This document shows positions 52,845 through 59,848 of a DNA stretch of 64,000 bases, piece by piece. This DNA comes from Cyclobacteriaceae bacterium (lineage in GTDB: Bacteria; Bacteroidota; Bacteroidia; Cytophagales; Cyclobacteriaceae): positions 152,857-216,856 of the forward strand of contig JAHCHY010000006.1 of the NCBI GenBank assembly GCA_026129485.1, in the 5' to 3' direction. The notes beneath the pieces were generated by a model, which did not search any database, had not been told where the DNA came from, and was given only the letters and a program-made list of their open reading frames with translations. Position numbers and translations under genes: made by a program. How positions within the stretch are numbered: the stretch's first letter is position 1; the number at the start of each line of letters is the position of its first letter.

Positions 52845-54077
52845 TTAAAGCAACACGGCAGGCTCATCCTGCACTACCCGCCTGCGGGCACGGTAGCGGA
52901 TCACTACCTTAACGGATGTGAGAATAATCACGGCCATCACTACCGTTAACCACATGCCCAACACCATCGGCATGGAAGTACCCGTGTGCAGGGCGCTTAC
53001 AATGGCTGTGATGATTCCGCCTACCAGCATACGGAAGCTTCCCAACAGCGAAGCTGCACTACCGGCATGCCTGGTAAACGGGGCCAGCGCCAGTGCCGAA
53101 CTGTTAGGCCCGGTAAGTCCCTGCCCCAACATAAAGAGGAAAATGGCCACCGTTAATCCGACCAGGTTAAACCAATCCAGGGCAATGCCGGCAACCATAA
53201 CAGCGCCTGCAATCACCTGGTACCGCAACGCGAACTTTACTAATTGCTGGCTGGTGAACTTTTTCAACAAAAAATGATTGAACTGTGCCGAGCCTATCAT
53301 GGCCGAAGCAATAAAGGCAAAGATCCATCCGTATTGTTGCTCGGTAGCATGAAACAAATTCAGGAACACATCGGCAGAAGAAGCAATGTAGGCGAACGGT
53401 GCCGACATAGCAATGCCACCGGCTACAGCATACATAATGAACTGCGGTTGCTTCAGCACTAATAAAAAGTTGCTCAGGATAGCGCCCGGCTGTAAAGAAA
53501 TGCCTGCATCGGCAGGTTTACCTTCGGGTAACAGGAAGAACGTTGCCAGCAGGATGAGAAAAGTAACAACAGCCAGTGCAATAAAAACAGATTGCCAGCC
53601 AAACGCCACGGTAAAATAACCGCCTACCGTTGGCGCAATCATGGGCGATACGGCAATCACGAGGATAATAGAAGAAAATGCCTGCGCAATTTTTCGCACG
53701 GGAAACAAATCGCGCACCAAAGCCTGTGCCGCTACCATACCCACACACCCGCCCAGCGCCTGCAGAAAGCGCATGAGCACCAGCGATTGCAACGAAAATG
53801 AAAACGCACAACCTACCGAGCTGATGATGTAGATCAGCAAACCGATATACAAAGGCCTTTTTCGTCCGTACCTGTCCAGCAGCGGCCCATACAATAGCTG
53901 TCCCACTGCAATACCGACCAGGTAAGCGGTAAGTGAAAACTGCACCTGCGAAATGCTCACGTTTAAATCCCGGGCAATAGCCGGAAATCCCGGCAGGTAC
54001 ATATCAATCGAAAACGGGCTGATGGTAGAAAGGGAACCGAGAATAAGAATCAGGAGAAGGTAACGGCTGCGGGTCAT
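52845..54077 (-). CDS. Bcr/CflA-family multidrug efflux MFS transporter
   Basis: 410 residues, 12 membrane segments. Subfamily marks: I-S-P-F-S-I-D-M-Y-L-P-G-F-P at the start, S-L-T-A-Y-L-V-G-I-A-V-G-Q-L-L-Y-G-P-L, the motif-A loop L-L-D-R-Y-G-R-K-R-P-L-Y, R-F-L-Q-A-L-G-G-C-V-G in segment 4, and V-S-P-M-I-A-P-T-V-G-G-Y. Exports drugs or small metabolites by proton antiport at the inner membrane. A possible -7 element (TATATTTG, 54089-54096) sits 12 nt upstream. Monocistronic. Confidence 0.92.
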   Translation of the reverse strand: MTRSRYLLLILILGSLSTISPFSIDMYLPGFPAIARDLNVSISQVQFSLTAYLVGIAVGQLLYGPLLDRYGRKRPLYIGLLIYIISSVGCAFSFSLQSLVLMRFLQALGGCVGMVAAQALVRDLFPVRKIAQAFSSIILVIAVSPMIAPTVGGYFTVAFGWQSVFIALAVVTFLILLATFFLLPEGKPADAGISLQPGAILSNFLLVLKQPQFIMYAVAGGIAMSAPFAYIASSADVFLNLFHATEQQYGWIFAFIASAMIGSAQFNHFLLKKFTSQQLVKFALRYQVIAGAVMVAGIALDWFNLVGLTVAIFLFMLGQGLTGPNSSALALAPFTRHAGSAASLLGSFRMLVGGIITAIVSALHTGTSMPMVLGMWLTVVMAVIILTSVKVVIRYRARRRVVQDEPAVLL

Positions 54078-54187
54078 AAACTGAACTGCAAATATACCCG
54101 AACCGGCAAATACATTCCTCGCAAAGCAAAGGTTTACCTGTAAAAACGAAAGAAGCTACCTTGGCGGCATCCTGCGTGAAGGTACTG

Positions 54188-54231
54188 TTGTCAGGTTAAG
54201 CCCTGCCTGTTCGGCAGACAGGTCTGCCGAA
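54188..54231. repeat. Intergenic hairpin-forming repeat
   Basis: Contains GGCAGAC-AG-GTCTGCC (54213-54228), a perfect 7-bp-arm palindrome. It is preceded by TGTCAGGTTAAGCCCTGCCTG, which resembles the inside of the fold-back repeat at 30632-30750. Possibly the same repeat family. A related GTCTGCC motif occurs at 55127. Confidence 0.45.
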
Positions 54232-54261
54232 ATCCGGGTTAAATATTTCTACAAGCTTAAC

Positions 54262-54828
54262 CTAATTCTCCTCTGCCATCTTGCCCACAGCAAAGTGTTT
54301 TATAATGTATCCAATCAACAAGCCGAAAGCGCCAAAGCCCAGCATAATGAAGAGCAGGTTCTCTTCAAAAACCTCGGTTTTGAAATTAAGCAGCCGGCCT
54401 ATCCAGTACCCGGTTGTGCTCACAACAGTTGCCCAGGCCAGTCCGGTTACGGTGCTGTAAAACAGGTATGCAGCCGGTCGGATGCCGCTCATGCCTACCA
54501 CCAGCGGAATAATTACACGAAAACCGTACAGGAACCGGTAGCTGAACAAAATCTGCAGCTTATGCTTTTTGAAGAAGTCCGTTACCGGCATAACGCGCGC
54601 AGCCAGCTTTGGTCTTTTCTCTAAGAAGTATTTGCCGTTCAGCCGGCCGATGAAGTAGTAGATCCAATCGCTTGCGAACGAACCGAGGAAAGCAGCCAGC
54701 ACCGTTGGCGGAAACTGAAACGGACCGTGCGCAATCAAAGATGAAGCTACGAGTATAGCCGTCTCACCTTCCAGGAAGGTGCCCACCAGCAAAGCGAGGT
54801 ATCCGTACTGCTCAAGAAAACTTTCCAT
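54262..54828 (-). CDS. DedA-family membrane protein
   Basis: 188 residues with about five hydrophobic segments. Signature pieces are L-L-V-G-T-F-L-E-G-E-T-A-I-L near the N-terminus, F-L-G-S-F-A-S-D-W-I-Y-Y-F-I-G-R, F-F-K-K-H-K and the F-x-Y-R-F-x-x-G-x-R-x-x-x-P-L-V-V-G-M-S-G motif. DedA/VTT proteins act as undecaprenyl-phosphate or phospholipid flippases. Inner membrane. Divergent from the arg operon across a 373-nt gap. Confidence 0.92.
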   Translation of the reverse strand: MESFLEQYGYLALLVGTFLEGETAILVASSLIAHGPFQFPPTVLAAFLGSFASDWIYYFIGRLNGKYFLEKRPKLAARVMPVTDFFKKHKLQILFSYRFLYGFRVIIPLVVGMSGIRPAAYLFYSTVTGLAWATVVSTTGYWIGRLLNFKTEVFEENLLFIMLGFGAFGLLIGYIIKHFAVGKMAEEN

Positions 54829-54898
54829 TCGTTAGCCTGCCACAAAAAACTTATCATAAAAATGAACCAACTATTGAAATATTCGTTTTCTAATGCAT

Positions 54899-54906
54899 TA
54901 ATTTTG
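54899..54906 (+). promoter_or_regulatory. Candidate -7 element of the arg operon
   Basis: TAATTTTG, exact TAnnTTTG. The nearest -33-like TTG ends 22 nt upstream (54874-54876), slightly far. It would give a leader of about 290 nt before the GNAT gene. Confidence 0.35.
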
Positions 54907-55033
54907 TAAAAACTTTATTCTGAATGCCTTTTATCTAACGATTTAAACGCAACAACCGAAATTGAAAACAACTGCCACACCTTTTGAGCCCGCTGACGTT
55001 ACGTTCAGCTTCGCCATCCCGGCACTTACGCTC

Positions 55034-55096
55034 ATGTGTACCGATTGCCTGCCCCGCCCGGGGTTTAGAAGCTATCGAAGGCAGATCAGGATCTGA
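55034..55096 (+). CDS. Possible arginine-rich leader peptide (20 codons)
   Basis: ATG to TGA, 20 residues, five Arg (positions 8, 12, 15, 16, 19; codons CGC, AGA, CGA, AGG, AGG) and two Cys. It lies about 105 nt before the first arg gene and is followed by two hairpins. The layout is that of an attenuation leader peptide whose Arg codons would be read slowly when charged tRNA-Arg is scarce. No ribosome-binding evidence; it could be chance. Confidence 0.3.
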   Translation: MCTDCLPRPGFRSYRRQIRI

Positions 55097-55150
55097 TACC
55101 GTCCTTTTACTAACAAGTGTATGGCGGTCTGCCGGGCAGATTTCGCCTTG

Positions 55151-55175
55151 AAGTGCTTTAAAGCATTTTTATTCT
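55151..55175 (+). terminator. Weak terminator-like hairpin before the arg operon
   Basis: Stem AAGTGCT (55151-55157) with AGCATTT (55162-55168, one G-T pair), loop TTAA, followed by TTATTC. Only 27 nt before the first gene, so if it works it is a regulated attenuator rather than an end-of-gene terminator. Confidence 0.3.
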
Positions 55176-55201
55176 CTATTCAACTTTAATGAAATACAAC
55201 C

Positions 55202-55957
55202 TTGGACAATAATATTATCGTCAGAGCGGCTACACCCGATGACGTACATTTTGCAGAAACCATCACTACCGAGATGGCCGAATCAGCCAAAGCGCGGGGC
55301 ACCGGCATTGCCCAGCGCTCGCCTGATTATGTGAGAATGAAAATAAATGAAGGCAAAGCCGTGATTGCTGTTACCAAAGACGGTACGTGGGTAGGCTTTT
55401 GCTACATCGAAGCGTGGGAGCACGAAAAGTACGTGGCTAACTCAGGGCTTATCGTATCGCCTCCGTTCCGCAAAACAGGCGTGGCTACCGAAATCAAGCG
55501 CAAAGTATTTGAGCTTTCGCGGAAGAAGTACCCGGAATCGAAAATTTTCGGGCTTACTACCGGGTTGGCGGTAATGAAAATCAACTCCGACCTGGGTTAC
55601 GAACCGGTAACGTACTCCGAGCTGACAACCGATGAAGAATTCTGGAAAGGCTGCCGCAGTTGCGTGAACTATGAAATCCTGGTGGCCAAAGGCCGGAAGA
55701 ACTGCATGTGCACCGCTATGCTGTTCGACCCGGTGGAAGATGCCAAAAAGAAAGCCGAGCTGGCCAAAACCGTAGTTACCCCGGAGGGCAATCTTGAGCA
55801 GCACAAAAAACGCGAGTTCAAGGGCAACTTTAAGCTGTTTGAGCGCTGGGTACGCTTTAAGCAGTTCGTGCTGCTGAAAAGCTGGAAGAAGCAGCAAAAG
55901 CAAAATGAAGATGATAAGAAAAAGTCATCTTTCCTGAGTTTCTTATACTTCTGGTAA
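55202..55957 (+). CDS. GNAT acyltransferase heading the arginine operon (candidate N-acyl-glutamate synthase)
   Basis: 251 residues starting at TTG 55202; an in-frame TGA at 55190 leaves no ATG. Residues ~5-150 are a GNAT fold: I-I-V-R-A-A-T-P-D-D at the start, G-F-C-Y-I-E strand, V-S-P-P-F-R90-K-T-G93-V-A for acyl-CoA binding. Then comes a four-cysteine cluster (Cys151, 154, 168, 170) likely to bind metal, and a Lys-rich helical tail. No other argA, argJ or N-acetylglutamate synthase gene is present in the operon, so this is the best candidate for the first acylation of glutamate; donor acetyl-CoA or succinyl-CoA is open. Bacterial ArgA proteins usually carry an amino-acid kinase domain; this one does not. 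Confidence 0.78.
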   Translation: MDNNIIVRAATPDDVHFAETITTEMAESAKARGTGIAQRSPDYVRMKINEGKAVIAVTKDGTWVGFCYIEAWEHEKYVANSGLIVSPPFRKTGVATEIKRKVFELSRKKYPESKIFGLTTGLAVMKINSDLGYEPVTYSELTTDEEFWKGCRSCVNYEILVAKGRKNCMCTAMLFDPVEDAKKKAELAKTVVTPEGNLEQHKKREFKGNFKLFERWVRFKQFVLLKSWKKQQKQNEDDKKKSSFLSFLYFW

Positions 55958-55986
55958 TAGTTTAATTAAAAATAAATTTAACTCCG

Positions 55987-56020
55987 CTCCCCTCTCCTCC
56001 GGAGAGAGGCCGGGGGTGAG
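55987..56020 (+). repeat. G/C-rich repeat directly before argG
   Basis: CTCCCCTCTCC, a short centre CTCCGG, then GAGAGAGGCCGGGGGTGAG; the first and third parts pair into a hairpin. It ends 3 nt before the argG ATG, so it must influence translation start. The same sequence with four substitutions lies inside argF' at 60336-60369. Confidence 0.8.
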
Positions 56021-56023
56021 GTC

Positions 56024-57226
56024 ATGAAAAAAAAAGTTGTTTTAGCATTTAGCGGTGGACTCGATACTTCGTACTGTGCCATTTATCTCTCTAATGATTT
56101 AGGTTGCGAAGTACATACCCTTACGGTGAATACCGGGGGCTTTAGCGATGAAGAAGTAAAAGAAATAGAAAAACGTGCGCTTGGCCTCGGTGTGGCTTCG
56201 CACAAAACCGTAAACGAAACCAGAAACTATTACGACACGGTAATTAAATACTTGGTCTATGGTAACGTATTAAAGAACGGAACCTACCCGCTAAGCGTAA
56301 GTGCCGAGCGCATGAGCCAGGCGCTCGCTGCCGCGAAGTTCGCTAAACAATTAGGTGCAAATGCTGTTGCACACGGAAGCACCGGGGCCGGTAATGACCA
56401 GGTGCGTTTTGATATGATCCTCCATGTCATCAATCCCGGTATTGAGATCATTACGCCCATTCGCGATAAAAAATTAAGCCGCGAAGAAGAAGTAAACTAC
56501 CTGAAAGAAAAAGGCATTCATTTCAGTGCCGAAAAAGCAAAGTACTCTATTAACAAAGGTATCTGGGGAACTTCCGTGGGCGGAAAAGAAACGCTTAACT
56601 CGTTGGGTCAACTGCCCGAAGAAGCCTGGCCCACACAGGTTACGAAACAAAACAGCGAAGAAGTAAAGCTTGGCTTTGAGAAAGGCGAGTTGCTTTCCGT
56701 TAACGGAAAAAAATATGAACACCCCGTAGATGCCATTCATGCATTGCAGGCTATTGCAGGCGCTTACGGCATTGGTCGTGATATACACGTGGGTGATACT
56801 ATCATCGGTATTAAAGGCCGGGTGGGCTTTGAAGCAGCCGCACCCGTGCTCATCATTAAAGCGCATCATGCTTTGGAAAAGCACGTGCTTACCAAATGGC
56901 AGCTAAGCTGGAAAGATCAGCTTGCGCAGTTTTACGGAAACTGGCTGCACGAAGGTCAGTACCTCGACCCGGTTATGCGCGATATGGAAGCGTTCCTGAC
57001 CAGCTCGCAACAGCATGTAACCGGAGAGGTTTCCATTACACTTTATCCCTACCGCTACCAGGTCAATGGAATTGAATCGAAGTACGATTTAATGTCTTCC
57101 AAATTTGGCAAGTATGGTGAGATGAACCTCGGCTGGACCGGTGATGATGTAAAGGGATTTACCAAAATATTCGGCAACCAGGTGGGGATTTATTACCAGG
57201 TGAAGGAAGAAGCGGAAAGAAAGTAG
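56024..57226 (+). CDS. argG: Argininosuccinate synthase
   Basis: 400 residues, full length. ATP-binding P-loop L-A-F-S-G-G-L-D-T-S-Y near residues 7-17, A-H-G-S-T-G-A-G-N-D-Q-V-R-F for citrulline/aspartate binding, and the S-I-N-K-G-I-W-G-T-S-V-G-G segment. Joins citrulline and aspartate with ATP. It precedes argC rather than argH, as is common in Bacteroidota arg operons. No Shine-Dalgarno: the G/C-rich repeat sits right before the start. Confidence 0.95.
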   Translation: MKKKVVLAFSGGLDTSYCAIYLSNDLGCEVHTLTVNTGGFSDEEVKEIEKRALGLGVASHKTVNETRNYYDTVIKYLVYGNVLKNGTYPLSVSAERMSQALAAAKFAKQLGANAVAHGSTGAGNDQVRFDMILHVINPGIEIITPIRDKKLSREEEVNYLKEKGIHFSAEKAKYSINKGIWGTSVGGKETLNSLGQLPEEAWPTQVTKQNSEEVKLGFEKGELLSVNGKKYEHPVDAIHALQAIAGAYGIGRDIHVGDTIIGIKGRVGFEAAAPVLIIKAHHALEKHVLTKWQLSWKDQLAQFYGNWLHEGQYLDPVMRDMEAFLTSSQQHVTGEVSITLYPYRYQVNGIESKYDLMSSKFGKYGEMNLGWTGDDVKGFTKIFGNQVGIYYQVKEEAERK

Positions 57227-57236
57227 CTAAGTGGTA

Positions 57237-57292
57237 AGTTGAAAGTTAAAGTGAACACTGTGTTACTTTCAACTTAAAACTTTAAACTCTCA
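57237..57292. repeat. Heptad repeat arrays, inverted pair, between argG and argC
   Basis: Units from 57237 are AGTTGAA, AGTTAAA, GTGAACA, CTGTGTT, ACTTTCA and so on to 57292, all in step 7. TAAGTTGAAAGT (57235-57246) and ACTTTCAACTTA (57265-57276) are exact reverse complements, so the array folds back. It fills the argG-argC gap and stops 4 nt before the argC ATG. Confidence 0.85.
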
Positions 57293-57296
57293 AAGA

Positions 57297-58268
57297 ATGA
57301 AGATAAAAGCAGGAATTATTGGCGGAGCAGGCTACACGGGTGGCGAAACATTGCGGTTATTGTTAAATCACCCGCAGGTAGAAGTTGCATTTGTGCAAAG
57401 TCGCAGCCAGGCCGGTAAACCGGCAACTACAACGCACCACGATCTTATTGGTGAAACGGATCTGATCTACTCAGCCGATTTTAACCAACCGGTTGATGTA
57501 TTGTTCCTTTGCCTCAGCCATGGCGAAAGTAAAAAGCTGCTGAGCGAACATAGCTTTGCTGCCAACACTCGCATCATTGACTTAGGTAATGATTTTCGTA
57601 TGGGTGATAAGGCCGGTGAGCGTAAGTTTGTGTATGGCTTGCCCGAATTTCAACGCGATAAAATCAAGCAAGCTAAAAACATTGCCAACCCGGGTTGTTT
57701 TGCTACTACTATTCAGTTGGGGTTGCTGCCACTGGCACAAGCCGGACTATTGACCGAAGTGCACACCACCGGCATAACAGGCTCAACCGGTGCCGGGCAA
57801 AAATTGCAGGACACCACGCACTTTACATGGAGAGCGAACAATATTTCGGCTTATAAAACGCTTACTCACCAGCATCTAAGCGAAATCAACCAGACATTGA
57901 AAGAGTTGCAACTTGCATTCGGTGGCGAAGTAAACTTTGTTCCCTGGCGGGGCGATTTTACAAGGGGCATCTTTGTAACCTCGGTTGTAACCTCTGCGCT
58001 TTCGCTGGATGAGTTAACAAAGCTTTACAAGGATTATTACGCTTCGCATCCGTTCACGCATGTAAGCGATGAGCCCGTCAATCTTAAACAGGTAGTGAAC
58101 ACCAACAAGTGTTTAATCCATTTGGAAAAGATAGGGAACAAATTAGCCGTTCACTCCATTACCGATAACTTATTGAAAGGAGCCAGCGGCCAGGCCATAC
58201 AGAATATGAACCTGATGTTGGGGTTTGATGAGATCGAAGGACTTAGATTAAAAGGAAGTGTGTTTTGA
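57297..58268 (+). CDS. argC: N-acetyl- (or N-succinyl-) gamma-glutamyl-phosphate reductase
   Basis: 323 residues; type-2-like ArgC. NADP site I-I-G-G-A-G-Y-T-G-G-E near the N-terminus, L-S-H-G-E-S, the Asp-Leu-Gly-Asn-Asp-Phe block, and the catalytic Cys134 in N-P-G-C-F-A-T; His in H-T-T-G-I-T-G-S-T-G-A-G. Reduces the acylated glutamyl phosphate to the semialdehyde. Which acyl group it uses cannot be told from ArgC alone. Confidence 0.94.
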   Translation: MKIKAGIIGGAGYTGGETLRLLLNHPQVEVAFVQSRSQAGKPATTTHHDLIGETDLIYSADFNQPVDVLFLCLSHGESKKLLSEHSFAANTRIIDLGNDFRMGDKAGERKFVYGLPEFQRDKIKQAKNIANPGCFATTIQLGLLPLAQAGLLTEVHTTGITGSTGAGQKLQDTTHFTWRANNISAYKTLTHQHLSEINQTLKELQLAFGGEVNFVPWRGDFTRGIFVTSVVTSALSLDELTKLYKDYYASHPFTHVSDEPVNLKQVVNTNKCLIHLEKIGNKLAVHSITDNLLKGASGQAIQNMNLMLGFDEIEGLRLKGSVF

Positions 58269-58274
58269 GTATTA

Positions 58275-58302
58275 AGTTATTAGTTAATAGTTGAAAGTCT
58301 AA
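58275..58302 (+). repeat. Heptad half-array upstream of the four-helix-bundle gene
   Basis: Four units AGTTATT, AGTTAAT, AGTTGAA, AGTCTAA in step 7 (58275, 58282, 58289, 58296). Opposite in orientation to the half-array at 58675-58709 on the other side of the gene. Confidence 0.8.
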
Positions 58303-58313
58303 GTCGAGTAATA

Positions 58314-58667
58314 ATGCAAAATTTCAGAGATTTAATTGTTTGGCAAAAAGCACATCAAAATGTGTTATCCATTTACAACTATACTAAATCTTTTCCAAAA
58401 GAAGAGCAATATGGTATCACCAGTCAATTAAGACGTGCAGCCACTTCTATCCCTACTAATATTGCCGAAGGTACAGGTAAGTTAACTAAAAAAGATTTTG
58501 CCAATTATCTGCAAACTGCTTTAGGCTCTTCTCAAGAGGTTGAATACCTGTTGCTCCTTAGCTGGGAGCTTAATTTTCTAAACGACAAAACATATCAAGA
58601 ACTGAATAATGTAAATAATGAGATCAAAGCAATGTTAATTTCACTTATAAAGAAAGTACGATCATAA
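58314..58667 (+). CDS. Four-helix-bundle protein (23S rRNA intervening-sequence/S23 type)
   Basis: 117 residues, family TIGR02436/PF05635. Marks: F-R-D-L-I-V-W-Q-K-A-H, Y-T-K-S-F-P-K-E-E-Q-Y-G-I-T-S-Q-L-R-R-A-A-T-S-I-P-T-N-I-A-E-G and L-Q-T-A-L-G-S-S-Q-E-V-E-Y. Proteins of this fold occur in rRNA intervening sequences and as accessory proteins (Avd) of diversity-generating retroelements; their role is unresolved. Here it splits argC from argD, has no link to arginine, and is flanked by inverted heptad half-arrays, so it looks inserted. A/T-richer than its arg neighbours. Confidence 0.93.
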   Translation: MQNFRDLIVWQKAHQNVLSIYNYTKSFPKEEQYGITSQLRRAATSIPTNIAEGTGKLTKKDFANYLQTALGSSQEVEYLLLLSWELNFLNDKTYQELNNVNNEIKAMLISLIKKVRS

Positions 58668-58674
58668 TGCTCTG

Positions 58675-58709
58675 CTTTAAACTTACAACTTTAAACTCTT
58701 AACTTTAAA
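58675..58709 (-). repeat. Heptad half-array downstream of the four-helix-bundle gene
   Basis: Five units CTTTAAA, CTTACAA, CTTTAAA, CTCTTAA, CTTTAAA in step 7 from 58675. Inverted relative to the AGTTnnn units at 58275-58302. Ends 2 nt before the GTG start of argD. Confidence 0.85.
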
Positions 58710-58711
58710 AA

Positions 58712-59848
58712 GTGAAACTATTTGACGTATATTCCCTCTTCCCCATCGAACCCGTAAAAGCCTCCGGCTCGTGGCTGTGGGACAGTGAAGGAAAAAAATA
58801 TTTAGACCTGTATGGAGGGCATGCCGTTATCGCTATCGGGCATAACCATCCGCACTTTGTAGAAGCATTAAAGAATCAGCTTGACAAAATCAGCTTCTAC
58901 TCCAACAGTGTTAAAAATTCCATGCAGGAAAAATTAGCTGAAAAATTAGGGCAGCTATCCGGCTACAACAGCTACCAGCTTTTTTTATGTAACTCCGGTG
59001 CGGAGGCCAACGAGAATGCCCTGAAGTTAGCTTCGTTTGTTACCGGCCGAAAAAAGATCATCGCTTTCAAAAAAGCTTTTCATGGTCGTACCTCCGGTGC
59101 AGTGGCTGCTACCGACAATCCTAAAATTGTAGCTCCGTTTAATACCGGGCATGAGATTGTGTTCCTGCCCTTAAATGATGTTGCTGCTTTCGATCAGGCA
59201 ATCGACAACACCATTGCCGCAGTAATCATTGAAGGCATTCAGGGCGTGGGCGGTATCCAGATTCCTGATGCATCGTTCCTGAAACACATCGCACAGAAAA
59301 CCAAACAAGCCGGGGCGTTATTGATCCTGGATGAAGTACAATCCGGCTACGGTCGCACCGGTAAATTTTTTGCACATCAGCATGCAGGTATTGAAGCTGA
59401 CTTAATTACGCTTGCCAAAGGTATGGGCAACGGTTTCCCGATCGGGGGAGTCCTGATTCACCCGGATATAAAACCGTGGAGCGGCATGTTGGGCACCACG
59501 TTTGGCGGTAACTATTTAGCCTGCGCTGCCGGTCTTGCTGTATTAGAAGTGATCGAATCGGAGAATCTTTTAAGTAACGCGGCCGCTATTGGAAACTATT
59601 GGATGAATCAACTTACCGCCTACCCTTCTATTCTCGAAGTGCGCGGGCAGGGCCTGATGATCGGGTTTGATCTTCCTGAATCGCTGGCTGGCTTGCGCAA
59701 AGACCTACTTTTTAAGCATCATATTTTTACCGGTGAGGCAAAGCCCAACACCGTGCGGTTGTTGCCTTCATTGGCCATAACAAAAGCTGAGGCTGATTTA
59801 TTATTGGAGGCATTGGCCACAGAACTAAAACAGGCTGCCGTACTATGA
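58712..59848 (+). CDS. argD: Acylornithine aminotransferase
   Basis: 378 residues from a GTG start at 58712 (the array leaves no ATG). Class III PLP aminotransferase: L-D-L-Y-G-G-H-A-V at the start, N-S-G-A-E-A-N-E-N-A-L-K-L-A, F-H-G-R-T, I-L-D-E-V-Q-S-G-Y-G-R-T-G, the Schiff-base Lys236 in L-A-K-G-M-G-N-G, and T-T-F-G-G-N-Y-L-A-C-A-A. Converts the acylated glutamate semialdehyde to acylornithine. Its stop overlaps the argF' start (ATGA). Confidence 0.93.
   Translation: MKLFDVYSLFPIEPVKASGSWLWDSEGKKYLDLYGGHAVIAIGHNHPHFVEALKNQLDKISFYSNSVKNSMQEKLAEKLGQLSGYNSYQLFLCNSGAEANENALKLASFVTGRKKIIAFKKAFHGRTSGAVAATDNPKIVAPFNTGHEIVFLPLNDVAAFDQAIDNTIAAVIIEGIQGVGGIQIPDASFLKHIAQKTKQAGALLILDEVQSGYGRTGKFFAHQHAGIEADLITLAKGMGNGFPIGGVLIHPDIKPWSGMLGTTFGGNYLACAAGLAVLEVIESENLLSNAAAIGNYWMNQLTAYPSILEVRGQGLMIGFDLPESLAGLRKDLLFKHHIFTGEAKPNTVRLLPSLAITKAEADLLLEALATELKQAAVL

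Larger units (their letters stand above)
54829..55201 (+). other. Long leader region of the arginine operon
   Basis: No gene of normal size. Noted parts are an exact -7 element at 54899-54906, a 20-codon arginine-rich ORF at 55034-55096, a hairpin around 55124-55148 (ggcggtctgcc / gggcagatttcgcc, imperfect) and a short stem with T tail at 55151-55175. If transcription starts near 54913 the leader is about 290 nt, unusually long for this genome's other operons. Confidence 0.5.

Noticed and set aside
58314-58667. Four-helix-bundle gene as part of a diversity-generating retroelement
   Set aside because: No reverse transcriptase, template repeat or variable gene is present in the window.
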